A stretch of 58,686 nt of DNA from positions 1 to 58,686 of the forward strand of contig CACZZO010000023.1 of NCBI GenBank assembly GCA_902785755.1, written 5' to 3'. Below the pieces are notes generated by a model that was given only the letters and a program-made list of their open reading frames with translations, was not told the DNA's origin and made no database searches. The stretch comes from an uncultured Bacteroidia bacterium (GTDB taxonomy: Bacteria; Bacteroidota; Bacteroidia; Bacteroidales; F082). Shown here piece after piece: positions 31,510 through 41,700 of this stretch (within the stretch, counting starts at the first letter, position 1; each line of letters starts with the position of its first letter). The position numbers were made by a program, and so were the translations under genes.

Positions 31510-33972
31510 TTATTTGAACTTTAACTTTTTATCTTTAGTGTCAAACTCGAAGTTGCCGAGTTGCTTCATGTTCTTCTGTCCAATGACCCATTGCTCGACC
31601 ATCCGCTTGACCACCTTGCACTCCACGTTGTAGAGGGAGCGGCCTGCAATTCTCACCTCTTTGATGACAAAGACAGCATCGTTGGCAATGCCGCCAGTGG
31701 TGAGAATCTTCTCCACGTCGCCCTTGAAGTCGTCGGCGGAGATGCGGCCGTTCTTCAGCATTTCCAAAGCGCGGCTTTCCGACACGCAGAAGTCGGCGTT
31801 TTGGCTGTAGGTGAAAGGCTCGTTGTAGCCATCAACGTTGGCGAAGAAGGTGAAATAGCCTTTCTGGGTCACGGTGAAATGCTCGGTTTGGTCTTCTTGC
31901 GGGTTGATGGCGATGTTGACGGTGCCGCCTTCCTTGATTTGTTCGCGAGGCACATAGTCCTTGCTGAGGATGCGGAACTCGGTGCGGCGGTTCATCTGGT
32001 GAGCGGCTTCCTTTACTTCTGTGTTAGGTAGCGAGTTGATGAAATCCTCGGTCAGCCTTGTGCCGGCCTTGAAGGTGTAACCTTTCATGGTGATGTCGTT
32101 CTGGATGGTGCGCGGCACACGTTCACCATAGCCTTTTGCGGTCAAGCGTAATGGGTCAATGCCTCTGATAATCAGATAGTCAACCACACTTTGGGCGCGT
32201 TTTTGCGACAAAATGTCGTTGCGCTCGTCGGTGTCGCGGGCGTCAGTGTGCGAGGCCAACTCAATGGTGATGGTCGGGTTGACTTGCAGCGTTTCAATCA
32301 GGCCTTGTAGCGAGTCCTCAAACTGCGGCTTCAGGTCCCATTTGCCCAAATCATAAAGGATGTCGGGCAGCATGATAGGCTCCTGCGGGATGGGTTCGAT
32401 GTCGAAATCCTTCTCGATGTCCTTGCTAAACTCCAAGCCGATGGTCGTCTCTTGAGCGGTGAATGTGAAGTAGTTGTCCTTGTCGATGGTGATGTCGTAA
32501 GTCGTGTTCTTGTTGATTTGGCTGTCGCTGAAGTTGAAGTAGCCTTTGTCGTTGGTGCGGGTCGAAAGATTGGAGCCGTCGCTGCCGACTAATCTGACGG
32601 TTGCATTGCTGACCAATTGCTTGGTCTTGGCATCCTTCACCGTGCCAGAGAAGGTGAACAGGATGGGAGGCTCCTCAAAATAATAGATGTTGTCCAAGCC
32701 ACGGTTGTTGCCACGACTTGAGGAAATGAAACCGCGTTCCTCGGTGGGGTGGAACACTATGCCGAAGTCGTCTCCAGTCGAATTGATAGGGTATTTCAGG
32801 TTGCGCGGCTCGCCCCATTCGCCTGCAGTGTCCATCGAACTGACGAAAATGTCCAAACCGCCCATGCCGCCATGACCGTCGGAGGCAAAATAGAGGACAG
32901 TGTCGTATCTCAGGAACGGAAACACCTCATTCCCAGCGGTATTGATGCGCTCGCCGAGGTTGAACGGGTGCTTGAAAGGCTCAGAAGCGTTGTCGCGCAT
33001 GGCCACCCAAATGTCGTTGCCGCCAAAGCCTCCTTTGCGCTCTGCGGCGAAATAGATGACCAATTCGTCATTCGTCAGCGTGGGGTGACCAATGATGTCT
33101 AATGTGTCGACACCAGCGATTTCCACGGGACGCGCCTCAGAGAAACTGCCGCCGCTTTTGCCAGCCACCATGATTTGGCAGCCGTTTTTTTTGTGGGCAC
33201 CATTTTGGCAACGGGTGAAGTACATTTTGGTGCATCTCTCGTTCATAAACGGTGTGCCTTCGCTGGCTGTTGTGTTCACATTTTCGCTCTCGTCGGCGAG
33301 TACGGGCGTGCTCCAGTCGCCCTTGCGGTCTTGCTTCGAGGTGAAGAAGTCAGCAAATTCTTGTCCTGTGATGCCGTCTTTTTCTTTGCCCGTGGCCGCG
33401 TCGCGGGTGGAGGTGAAGATGATCTCGTTGTAGTTGTTGTTGAGCCAAGTGGCGCAATAGTCGGAGTCTTTTGTGGAGTTGATTTTCTTCAATGGCGTGA
33501 GCTCATATTTCGACGGGTTCTCCATCCATTCTTGAATCGTCCGCGTGGTTTCCGCCCCGAGAGGTCCTCGCGGGTCTTCGGGCACCTTTTCGGCGTAGGT
33601 CTCATACATTTCGATGGCATCATTGAACTTTTCGTTCATCTTGTAGGTTTCAGCCAAATAGAGATACACTTCGGGGTGGGTGTTGGGGTACTCCGTTTTC
33701 AGCAGCCGTTTGTAGAAAGGCTCGGCGCGTTTGGTGAGTCCGATAAGTCGGTAGCACTCACCCATTTGGAAGCTGATGCGGTTGCGCTCGTCCTTGTTGC
33801 GGCGCACCTTGCGGTAGGCTTTCTTGTAGCGGTCGGCGGCCTCGGTATATTGCTTGCGGCCAAAGGCCAAATCGGCGTTCTTGGCCGGATTTCTTCTTTG
33901 TGCGTAAAGGTCGCTGCTCATGAAGATGAACAGGGCCGACATGATAATCAGGATGTATCTTTTCATAGACAT
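31510..33972 (-). CDS. PorE-like OmpA protein with retropepsin-like tail
   Basis: An 820-residue envelope protein with the domain order of PorE of the T9SS: signal peptide (cleavage near YAQ, residue 25), tetratricopeptide repeats (about 28-130), PD40 beta-propeller (about 165-430), carboxypeptidase-regulatory-like domain (about 440-520) and OmpA-type peptidoglycan-binding domain (about 550-680, LASHTDARDTDERN). Beyond the usual PorE end, residues about 696-820 resemble a retropepsin-like aspartic protease domain. Its DTG triad position reads FTYSQNA (720-726), so it should be inactive. Other OmpA/PD40 proteins share part of this layout, so PorE itself is probable rather than certain. Confidence 0.82.
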   Translation of the reverse strand: MSMKRYILIIMSALFIFMSSDLYAQRRNPAKNADLAFGRKQYTEAADRYKKAYRKVRRNKDERNRISFQMGECYRLIGLTKRAEPFYKRLLKTEYPNTHPEVYLYLAETYKMNEKFNDAIEMYETYAEKVPEDPRGPLGAETTRTIQEWMENPSKYELTPLKKINSTKDSDYCATWLNNNYNEIIFTSTRDAATGKEKDGITGQEFADFFTSKQDRKGDWSTPVLADESENVNTTASEGTPFMNERCTKMYFTRCQNGAHKKNGCQIMVAGKSGGSFSEARPVEIAGVDTLDIIGHPTLTNDELVIYFAAERKGGFGGNDIWVAMRDNASEPFKHPFNLGERINTAGNEVFPFLRYDTVLYFASDGHGGMGGLDIFVSSMDTAGEWGEPRNLKYPINSTGDDFGIVFHPTEERGFISSSRGNNRGLDNIYYFEEPPILFTFSGTVKDAKTKQLVSNATVRLVGSDGSNLSTRTNDKGYFNFSDSQINKNTTYDITIDKDNYFTFTAQETTIGLEFSKDIEKDFDIEPIPQEPIMLPDILYDLGKWDLKPQFEDSLQGLIETLQVNPTITIELASHTDARDTDERNDILSQKRAQSVVDYLIIRGIDPLRLTAKGYGERVPRTIQNDITMKGYTFKAGTRLTEDFINSLPNTEVKEAAHQMNRRTEFRILSKDYVPREQIKEGGTVNIAINPQEDQTEHFTVTQKGYFTFFANVDGYNEPFTYSQNADFCVSESRALEMLKNGRISADDFKGDVEKILTTGGIANDAVFVIKEVRIAGRSLYNVECKVVKRMVEQWVIGQKNMKQLGNFEFDTKDKKLKFK

Positions 33973-34019
33973 AAATTCTCTTTTTGCAAACGCGGAATTG
34001 GCGTTTTTATTTTATCGGA

Positions 34020-34027
34020 CAAAAGTA
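34020..34027 (-). promoter_or_regulatory. -7 box for the porE-like gene
   Basis: TACTTTTG on the - strand, 47 nt before the start. Confidence 0.6.
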
Positions 34028-34074
34028 CGACAATTCGGGGAAACAAATGGTGTTACATGAAAGAAAAATGATGT

Positions 34075-34695
34075 TTAGCCGATGGCAGTCGAAATTTCAA
34101 TCAAATACTGTTTGATCCCATCATCAGATGGAGGGCTGGGGATAATGTAATCTACTTCTTCCGAGTAGTCAACATCTTCAAAGTAGGACAGTTGTGAACG
34201 GAATAGTTTGTCCGAAAACAAATCACCATAGATTTCAATTGCTCTTTGGCTGATTTCGTCAATTGAAAACTTCTCTTTCAAAAGAAAATACAAATCCACA
34301 TAGTCTTTCCATTTCGACCTTCTTCCTAATGCGTAAGCTTTCATTGCAGCAAGGTTCAACAATTCAGGCAATCTAATAATGTTGTCAAAGCTATTGTTAG
34401 CCTTGATTTGGAAAGGATATTGGAAAAAAGTGACTTTTACTTCGTTGACTACCAAGTTCATTTGGTCAGTGACGTTCCATGTGACAATGGAAGGAAACCC
34501 CGATGATTGAACTTTTTCAAGATTCTTTTTTCTGTTGAGCGGAGCGAACTTGAACAAGTCGAAGTCGATGGAACGCCGATGTCCGAGATAAAGGGCTATG
34601 GCGGTGCCTCCCACAAGGTAATATTCTCGCTTGAACTCGCCGATGAGAGGTAGAAGTTCAATTTGCTTGTCGTTCAGGACTTCTTTGTGGAACAT
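34075..34695 (-). CDS. AbiEii/AbiGii-type nucleotidyltransferase toxin
   Basis: A 206-residue nucleotidyltransferase of the AbiEii family, the toxin half of abortive-infection toxin-antitoxin pairs. The catalytic G-G and D-x-D pattern is intact in VGGTAIALYLGHRR and SIDFDLF (about 28-48), and the later LAAMKAYALGRRSKWKDYVDL carries the conserved Lys. The gene start overlaps the end of the upstream small gene by 38 bp. Unlike the hipA and PIN toxins elsewhere in the window, this one looks complete. Confidence 0.85.
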   Translation of the reverse strand: MFHKEVLNDKQIELLPLIGEFKREYYLVGGTAIALYLGHRRSIDFDLFKFAPLNRKKNLEKVQSSGFPSIVTWNVTDQMNLVVNEVKVTFFQYPFQIKANNSFDNIIRLPELLNLAAMKAYALGRRSKWKDYVDLYFLLKEKFSIDEISQRAIEIYGDLFSDKLFRSQLSYFEDVDYSEEVDYIIPSPPSDDGIKQYLIEISTAIG

Positions 34696-34951
34696 AACGG
34701 TTGAATACCAAGGTGAAAAAATTGTAAATCTGCGGGAAGTAGTTCAGTTTTTGTCTGCCTTTTGCTGCAAAGAAAACATCGGCTACTTTATCCATACCCA
34801 TCAGGTTGAATAAGGCTTTCACATCGTCCATTGTGCCATAGTTCAGTATCGTTTCCACCAAAAGGCTGTCGCTAATATCTTTCTTTTTGGCTTCGGGCGT
34901 GTACCAAAACAAGGCAGCATGGTCGGCTATGTATTTTTCTCGCGTTGTCAT
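34658..34951 (-). CDS. Probable antitoxin of the AbiE-type pair
   Basis: A 97-residue protein starting MTTREKYIADHAALFWYT. I do not recognise a named domain, but small genes of this kind precede AbiEii toxins in Bacteroidota. The first gene of the pair overlaps the toxin gene by 38 bp. Its ATG lies only 4 nt after a perfect -7 box, so its mRNA may be leaderless. Confidence 0.7.
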   Translation of the reverse strand: MTTREKYIADHAALFWYTPEAKKKDISDSLLVETILNYGTMDDVKALFNLMGMDKVADVFFAAKGRQKLNYFPQIYNFFTLVFNRYVPQRSPERQAN

Positions 34952-34955
34952 GCTG

Positions 34956-34963
34956 CAAAGATA
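34956..34963 (-). promoter_or_regulatory. -7 box abutting the antitoxin start
   Basis: TATCTTTG on the - strand with only 4 nt (CAGC) before the ATG at 34951. Confidence 0.65.
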
Positions 34964-34984
34964 CAAAAAACGGGCAGATAATAG

Positions 34985-35021
34985 ACAAAAACTCCCAAAA
35001 CAATGAAGATTTCGGGAGTCT
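34985..35021 (-). terminator. Terminator after the PKD/T9SS gene
   Basis: On the - strand ACTCCC (35019-35014) pairs with GGGAGT (34996-34991), followed by TTTTG. Confidence 0.65.
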
Positions 35022-35043
35022 TTGCCAAGAATTTAGACTTCAA

Positions 35044-37803
35044 TTATTGGACCTTGATGACTTGTTTCGTGGCAATTCCGTTTTCTCCAATCATTTGAAT
35101 CAGATAAAGACCGTCGGGCAGGTTGCTTATGTCGATGGTTTGTTGGTCATTGCCATTGGTGCATTGGGTTAATAGCAATTGGCCAAGGACATTGTAAATC
35201 CTCACGCTAACAACATCAACGCCCTCAATCAGCAGCTTTCCGTTGGAGGGATTGGGAAACACGCTGATTTTCAAGTTTCTGTTTTCGTCAACATCGAACC
35301 ATTCCGCGAAAATGTCGAGGCTGAAACTGACCTCGCAGTCTTCGTCTGTTCTTGCCGACAATGTGCCATGTCCAAAAGTGGTTACCCAAAGTTGGCAACT
35401 GAAACCACTTTCCGAGGGCATGACCACCCAATCGGGAACGGTACATGACCATATAAGCGCACCTGGCGCAATACCCATTGAATCAGTCACTCTATATTCA
35501 TAAAGACCATCAATGATATTGGTTGAGACATACACTTGCGATAAACCTTGAAGAACAAGTTGCTGGGCATGGTTTACGGTGAGGTCAAGGCTGACAATGC
35601 TGTCGCAACCCGTAATGGTTTGCAGTGTTTGCTCATAATGTCCTGATGCAGTGTAAGTTTGGACATTCCAAGTAAACTCTTCGCAAGCTGTAGCCATAGT
35701 GTCATTTGTAACATCATAGTTTACGGTTAATTGAAGAACAAAAAGACTGTCACAACCATCGGGATTTTGGACGGTATCGGAATAAACGCCAGTAGCATTA
35801 TAGGTTTGACCGTGCCATGTGTAACTGTTGCAAGCCTCAACATTTTCTGTCGTGCTAAAAATTCCCCCCATTTCGAGTTCCAGCAACAACAAACTGTCGC
35901 AACCTTGGACACTTTCCAAAAGATGCTCATAAAAGCCAGATTGCGAATAGGTTTGTCCATACCAAGTGTAAGCGTCGCAGGCTTCGACGTGAATTTTAGT
36001 CGTATCGCTATGGTTGACGGTGAGGCGCAAACTCACAATGCTGTCACAGCCATAATAAGTTTCGCCTTGTAAATCATAAACACCTGATTCCGTATAGGTT
36101 ATCCCGTTGTTTTCATAAGCATCACAAACCGAGACATATTCTTCGCTCATGTAGTTGGGATGAACGTGGATGGCTGTCGTCAAAGTGGAAACCAATACGG
36201 TTTGGCCTTGCTCGTCCTTGAAAACATCACACAAAACAGCATAATTACCTGCCTCGTTGAATGAGTGGGATATTGGGAAACCCGAAGCTGTTGTCCCATC
36301 GCCGAAATCCCAATGAGCGGCGGAGCAATTGAAATTGGTCTGCAAATCAAATTCAGGCTCGTCGTTCAGGCAAATATCGAAGCCCAAAGGATGTTCAACG
36401 GCAGTTTCATCATTCACAATAATTTGACTTACAAGGCTATGCGAATGTGTTCCCAAAGAATACGCATAACTTTCGCCTTGCCCCAATCCGTAGGCATGTG
36501 CCACAAAACCACCCAAAAGATTCGACAAAGTATGCACCCCCGACCCCAACTGAATCTTGGCAAAAGAATATTCAGGGTAACTCGCCACCTCACTGAAACG
36601 GGAAGCGATGTTTTGGCCATCCAACACCATGTTTTGGACAAATGCGGTGGCTACCACAATGTTCACATAATGAAATGTGCAATGCCCATTGATGAATATG
36701 GGAAAAGTGACATAATCAAAGGTTTGCTCCAACGGACTGATGCGCACCATGGAAGGGTCGCCGATTAGTGGGTCGCTTTGGTGGTATAATGCACCGGTAA
36801 GGTACATGAACACCTCCGCAGGTTCCGAAGTTTCAAGCAATATGGCAGGGGCATCAGGTTGCATTTCAAATTCGTAGGTTTCAAAGGCATCAATGGTTGT
36901 TTGCAAAACACCGTCCACAAAAACTTGGCAGTTGTCGTTGGCGGCAGTAATGCGCACCCTGTCGTAAAACCGCCTCTCTGTATTGGTCACGATGAAACGC
37001 TTTCCCCACGTGTCCATGGGAAGCATTTGCTCAAAAATCATATCCGCGACTCCGCAAAACGGATCCGAATCTGGAATATAAGTACCTCTGTCTCCCGCAA
37101 ATACAGCAATTTTCTTCCCTTCAAGGCTTCGCACCCGAGTACCCGAAAGGTTACCATCCACTTCTCCAAGAGGTACGGATTGAACCTGATAGCATTGGCC
37201 TGCATCCAATACAACGTAAAAGATATTCCCTACATGATGACCGCCCTTTGTGTCGCTGGTCAACTGGATTTCTACCATCGTGTTGTCTTTCAAAGCTAAC
37301 ACCGAAAACTCCGAACGCATGGCAGCGTCACCATTGATGGAATTTGGGGCATAGCACTGCACTATATAGTCGTCGCCCAAAGCCGTGATGGGGAAAACGC
37401 ATGAGGCATCCAACGAATACTCACGGAAATTGAATGCAAACAACGAAATGGAATCCGTGGCCACCACATGCAAGCCTATGTCGAGGATGGTGTCGGAGGC
37501 CTCTTCGTCATAGGCCTGCTCAAAAGGAATTTCAAGTGTGGTTATTTGATTTACAGCGACATTGAACTCTGACGACCAGTTCGTGCGAGGATTGGTCACC
37601 GTGCCCGAACATGCCCTTGCAGTCGACATTTTGAGATACAAGGCTCTTTCGGGATGTTCTTGTTCCAGCCTTAAATTGGGCATGAAAGCCAACCAAAAAT
37701 CGGTGCCGACAGTGCTTTGCGCGAAGACGTTTGGCACGACTAAATGCGCCAAAAGCAACAAAGCAAAGAATCGGTATGCCATTATGCGCAAAATGGTTTT
37801 CAT
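35044..37803 (-). CDS. Adhesin-like protein: IgGFc-binding domain, PKD, repeats, T9SS signal
   Basis: A 919-residue secreted protein (955-931 if started at 37839). Signal peptide (cleavage near VFAQ) is followed by GTDFWLAFMPN, typical of the IgGFc-binding N-terminal domain, spanning about 400 residues. A PKD domain follows (WDFGDGTTASGFPISHSF). Then come four repeats of about 60 residues built on CDAYTWYGQTYSQSGxY and GCDSIVSLxLTVN. A type A T9SS sorting domain (ISVFPNPSNGKLLIEG to the end) closes it. The ATG at 37803 gives the cleanest signal peptide; 37839 is closer to the -7 box. It should be displayed on the surface and mediate binding. Confidence 0.87.
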   Translation of the reverse strand: MKTILRIMAYRFFALLLLAHLVVPNVFAQSTVGTDFWLAFMPNLRLEQEHPERALYLKMSTARACSGTVTNPRTNWSSEFNVAVNQITTLEIPFEQAYDEEASDTILDIGLHVVATDSISLFAFNFREYSLDASCVFPITALGDDYIVQCYAPNSINGDAAMRSEFSVLALKDNTMVEIQLTSDTKGGHHVGNIFYVVLDAGQCYQVQSVPLGEVDGNLSGTRVRSLEGKKIAVFAGDRGTYIPDSDPFCGVADMIFEQMLPMDTWGKRFIVTNTERRFYDRVRITAANDNCQVFVDGVLQTTIDAFETYEFEMQPDAPAILLETSEPAEVFMYLTGALYHQSDPLIGDPSMVRISPLEQTFDYVTFPIFINGHCTFHYVNIVVATAFVQNMVLDGQNIASRFSEVASYPEYSFAKIQLGSGVHTLSNLLGGFVAHAYGLGQGESYAYSLGTHSHSLVSQIIVNDETAVEHPLGFDICLNDEPEFDLQTNFNCSAAHWDFGDGTTASGFPISHSFNEAGNYAVLCDVFKDEQGQTVLVSTLTTAIHVHPNYMSEEYVSVCDAYENNGITYTESGVYDLQGETYYGCDSIVSLRLTVNHSDTTKIHVEACDAYTWYGQTYSQSGFYEHLLESVQGCDSLLLLELEMGGIFSTTENVEACNSYTWHGQTYNATGVYSDTVQNPDGCDSLFVLQLTVNYDVTNDTMATACEEFTWNVQTYTASGHYEQTLQTITGCDSIVSLDLTVNHAQQLVLQGLSQVYVSTNIIDGLYEYRVTDSMGIAPGALIWSCTVPDWVVMPSESGFSCQLWVTTFGHGTLSARTDEDCEVSFSLDIFAEWFDVDENRNLKISVFPNPSNGKLLIEGVDVVSVRIYNVLGQLLLTQCTNGNDQQTIDISNLPDGLYLIQMIGENGIATKQVIKVQ

Positions 37804-37854
37804 TTTTATTGCTTGATTATCAAACGAAAATCGTTTCATCAGTTTGTTTCAATC

Positions 37855-37910
37855 GCAAAGATAGGCATATTTCTGAACGTGAGCAATAATGGCAACAAAA
37901 AATCCCGCCG
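37855..37910. repeat. 56-bp direct repeat, copy 1 (promoter region)
   Basis: 53 of 56 bases match 38519-38574. It contains the -7 box of the PKD/T9SS gene and half of a CCCGCC-type terminator stem. Confidence 0.9.
37856..37863 (-). promoter_or_regulatory. -7 box for the PKD/T9SS gene
   Basis: TATCTTTG on the - strand, 52 nt before 37803 and 16 nt before the alternative start 37839. Confidence 0.65.
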
Positions 37911-38116
37911 TCACAGCAGAATCTTGTTCTAATAATCAGGATTGTTCTTTTTCCGCTCCATCCGAATCGGGCAACATCAGCGCATCGGCATCTTGTGTTG
38001 TTTGCCGTCTGGAGCCAACATTTCAACAGATGCTGACAATTTCAACTGGTAACAATTTATTACCGTTTCATTTCCTTCTTTTATTCGTCTGCATAGAAAC
38101 CAAAGGAAGAAAGCAG
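37911..38116. other. Intergenic spacer without recognised gene
   Basis: Together with flanking repeats this spacer is over 300 bp. Apart from the copy-1 direct repeat and the terminator at 38117-38148, I see only short chance frames. Confidence 0.6.
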
Positions 38117-38148
38117 AAAATCCCGTAGCTTGCAGCGGGATTCTTTTC
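38117..38148 (-). terminator. Terminator after the DUF2442 gene
   Basis: AATCCCG (38119-38125) pairs with CGGGATT (38136-38142), with T-rich sequence on the - strand side. Confidence 0.65.
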
Positions 38149-38164
38149 AAGTTCTTGCGTTTTT

Positions 38165-38473
38165 TTATTCCACCAACTCAAATTGCCCTTTCAATGCCTC
38201 TATTTCAGCAAAATAAGGACTATCAGCAGCCTCAAATTCACCATAGTAAATATCGTAAGGGTCAATGTCGAATTGCGTTCCCCAATGGATTTCGTAATCG
38301 TCTATCTCAAACTGCTGAAACAATGTTTTGTCAATGTATTTGTGGATGGAAGGGTGTAGGCTTTTGGAGATAAAACCATAGAAATCGGCCAGCCGCATTT
38401 GGCCGTCGTCAAAGGTGATCAATACCTTGTAGTCACCTGCATATTCCGCTTTTACAATCCTATATATTGGCAT
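38165..38473 (-). CDS. DUF2442 family protein
   Basis: A 102-residue protein. Residues 15-60 (YKVLITFDDGQMRLADFYGF) match the DUF2442 domain, a small beta-rich domain often found next to DUF4160 or in toxin-antitoxin-like pairs. No DUF4160 partner is present here. It is flanked by two copies of a 56-bp repeat; copy 2 contains its -7 box. Function unknown. Confidence 0.8.
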   Translation of the reverse strand: MPIYRIVKAEYAGDYKVLITFDDGQMRLADFYGFISKSLHPSIHKYIDKTLFQQFEIDDYEIHWGTQFDIDPYDIYYGEFEAADSPYFAEIEALKGQFELVE

Positions 38474-38518
38474 AACACTTATGTAATGTTAGGCATAACT
38501 GCTTTAATGATTACAATT

Positions 38519-38574
38519 GCAAAAATAGGCATATTTCTGAACGCGAGCAATAGTGGCAACAAAAAATCCCGCCG
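38519..38574. repeat. 56-bp direct repeat, copy 2 (promoter region)
   Basis: Differs from 37855-37910 at three positions. It contains the -7 box of the DUF2442 gene. Confidence 0.9.
38520..38527 (-). promoter_or_regulatory. -7 box for the DUF2442 gene
   Basis: TATTTTTG on the - strand, 46 nt before the start at 38473. Confidence 0.6.
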
Positions 38575-38636
38575 TTTCCAGCGTGAAGATTCAGTTGCTT
38601 ACAATTTATAAGTAACTCCTCGGCATCTTCCAACAA

Positions 38637-38672
38637 AAAAATCCCGCCGTTTCCAGCGGGATTTCTTGCAAA
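38637..38672 (-). terminator. Terminator after secDF
   Basis: AAATCCCGC (38639-38647) pairs with GCGGGATTT (38656-38664), loop CGTTTCCA, with a T run on the - strand. A decayed half copy of the same hairpin sits at about 38562-38582. Confidence 0.8.
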
Positions 38673-38700
38673 CAGTTTAGAAGGTTAATATGATGTTAAA

Positions 38701-41700
38701 TCATTTCTTCTTTGAAGTGTTGTCTTGGGCAATCTCCTTGTCTTTCTTGTCGCCTTTCATCAGCGCGTAGGCAAACGGCGACGACAGGAACACTGACGAG
38801 AACGTACCGGCCAACACACCGACCAACAGGGCGAAGATGAAGCCACGGATGGTGTCGCCGCCGAAGATGAAGATAGCGAGCAACACGACCAAGGTAGAAC
38901 CGGAGGTGTTGAACGAGCGGGTCAAGGTGCTGTTCACTGCGTTGACCATGTTCTCCTTCCACGAGGACTTCGGGTGCAGGTTGACGTTCTCACGGATACG
39001 GTCGAAGATAACCACCGTAGCGTTGATGGAGTAACCAATGACGGTAAGCACGGCGGCAATGAAGCTCTGGTCGACTTCCATAGTGAAGGGCAGCACATTG
39101 TAGAACAAGGAATACATACCCAACACGATAATGGTGTCTTGTGCCAATGCCATGATGGAGGCCACACCGTATTGCCATTTTTTGAATCGGATGGCGATGT
39201 AGCAGAACATCAAGGCCAAGGCCACGATGATGGCGATGATGGACTTGCGGGTCACGTCGCTGGCGATTGTGGCACCTACTTTCTGCGTGCTCAAGATGCC
39301 AACGGTTTCGTCTTCAGATGAGAACTGATTCATCGTCAGGTTGTTGCCGTAAAGGCCTTTCAGGTTGTCGTAAAGAATGACTTGGATGACAGAGTCAACA
39401 GCGGGGCTGTCGTTGTTGATCAAGAACTTGGTCGTGATTTTCACTTGGCCGTTGGTGCCGTAGGTCTTCACTTCAGGTGTTGACCAGTCTTCCACTTCTT
39501 GGTCTTCTCTCATTTCGAGGGCACTGTGGATGGCGTTCTTGTTGATGTTGACATCAGCCAAGGCTTCACGCACGGTTTCAACCTTCATGCTCGGGTCGTC
39601 GAATTGGACAACATAGTTACGACCACCCTTGAAGTCGATGCCGAGGTTCAAGCCACGGATGGCGAGAGAACCCAAACTGACCACCATGAAGCAGATGCAG
39701 ATGATGAAGGAGGTCTTGCGGATGCCGATGAAGTCGTAGTGCTTGTCCTGCAAGAAGTTGCGGGTCAAGTTGGTCGAGAAAGTGATTTCCTTTTCCTTGT
39801 CCAACATGCGTTCGAAGATCAAGCGTGAGATGAAGATGGAGGTGGCCAAGGAGGTGAGGATACCGATGCAGAGGGTGACGGCGAAACTGTGGACAGGACC
39901 CGTACCCAAGATGATAAGGATGATACCCGTAATCAAGGTGGTGACGTTACCGTCTATAATGGCGGAGTAAGCGTTCTTGTAACCGTCTTGGATGGCAAGT
40001 TTGATGCCCTTGCCAGCCTTGATTTCTTCCTTGATACGCTCGAAGATAATCACGTTGGAGTCAACAGCCATACCCAAGGTCAACACGATACCTGCGATGC
40101 CGGGCAAGGTCAGCACGGAGCCGAGGCAAGCCAGCACACCGAACAGGAAGAACACGTTGACCAACAGGGCGATGTCGGCCACAGTACCGGCTTTGTTGTA
40201 GAAGAACACCATGTAGACCAGCACGAGGATGAAGGCGAACACCATACTCCACATACCTTTTTGCACGGCTTCCTTACCGAGCGAAGGACCAACAACTTGT
40301 TCCTCAAGGATTCTTGCAGGAGCGGGCAACTTACCGGCCTTCAAAATGTTGGCCAAGTCTTGTGCCTCTTCGATGGTCATGCCGCCACCGCTGATGGATG
40401 AACGGCCATTCGGGATTTCACCGTTGACGACAGGGTAGGAGTAGACATAATCGTCAAGAACGATGGCAATCTGCTTGCCGACGTTCTCGCCAGTGAGGCG
40501 TTTCCAAGCCTTGGCACCTTCGGGGTTCATCTGAATGGTGACTTCCACTTGGTTGCCTTGGCCATAGTCCTGACGGGCGTCGGTGATGACTTCGCCGCCG
40601 AGGGCGCACTTGTTGTCGCGCGACATCTTCAGTGCAACGAGGTCAAGCATTTCGACCTTTTCGCCATTTTGTCCGTCGTATGTTTCAGGCTTCACCGACC
40701 ATGCCAACTTGAGGTTGCGCGGGAAAATACCCTTGGCCTCGGCTAACATTTGGTTGATGTCGGCGGTGTCTTTCACTTGGGCCATACCCACACGTGCCGA
40801 TGAACCATAGAGGCCACCCATGTTGAGTTTGTAAATCAAGGGGTGGAGGGCAGCAAATTGGTTTTCGTCTTCAGGCTCGGCCACTTCTTCTTCGGTCTGG
40901 CTCTTGGCAAGTTCGTTGAGGAGGTCGCCTGCTTGGGCGGCACTGTCGGCCACAACAGCGTCAGTGGCTTCGGCAACGGCTTCGCCTTCAGCGTTTTCGG
41001 TCACGGCAGGCTCTTCAGCCTTGGTTTCACCCAAAGAGTTCTTGGCTTTGCGGGTTTGGGCAACCTTGTTGTCGGCCTCGATGAAGAATTGTTGCACCTC
41101 AGAAAGGTTGTAGGTCTCCCAGAACTCGAGTTGTGCGGTTCCTTGGAGGAGTTTGCGCACACGCTTCGGGTCTTTGATACCGGGCAGTTCGACGAGGATA
41201 CGGCCCGAGTTCTCCATCTTCTGGATGTTGGGCTGGGCCACGCCGAAACGGTCGATACGGGTGCCGAGAATTTGGTAGGAACGGTCGATGGCACCATCGC
41301 TTTCGCTCTTCAAAACCTTCAGCACGTCGCTGTTGGAAGAGTTGACGGTGATGCCTTTGTCCTTGAATTCATACAGGAAAATGGAAGCAAGACGGGCGTT
41401 GGGGTCCACTTCTTCGTAGGCTTGACCGAACAGGGTGACGAAGTCGCCCTTGCTCTCTTCCTGCCTCTTGGTGGCCAATTCCATAGCCTGCAAGAAGGTG
41501 GGGTCTTGAGAGTCGCCCGACAAGGCCTTTACGATGTCTTTCACCGAGACTTCAAGGGTGACGTTCATGCCGCCCTTCAAGTCAAGACCCAAATTGATTT
41601 CTCTTTCTTTCGCATCGCGATAGGTGAACTTCTTGAATAACAAGTTGTACACATTCGTGTTGCTGACCGAGTCCAAAAAATAAGTTTCCTTCTCGTCTTT

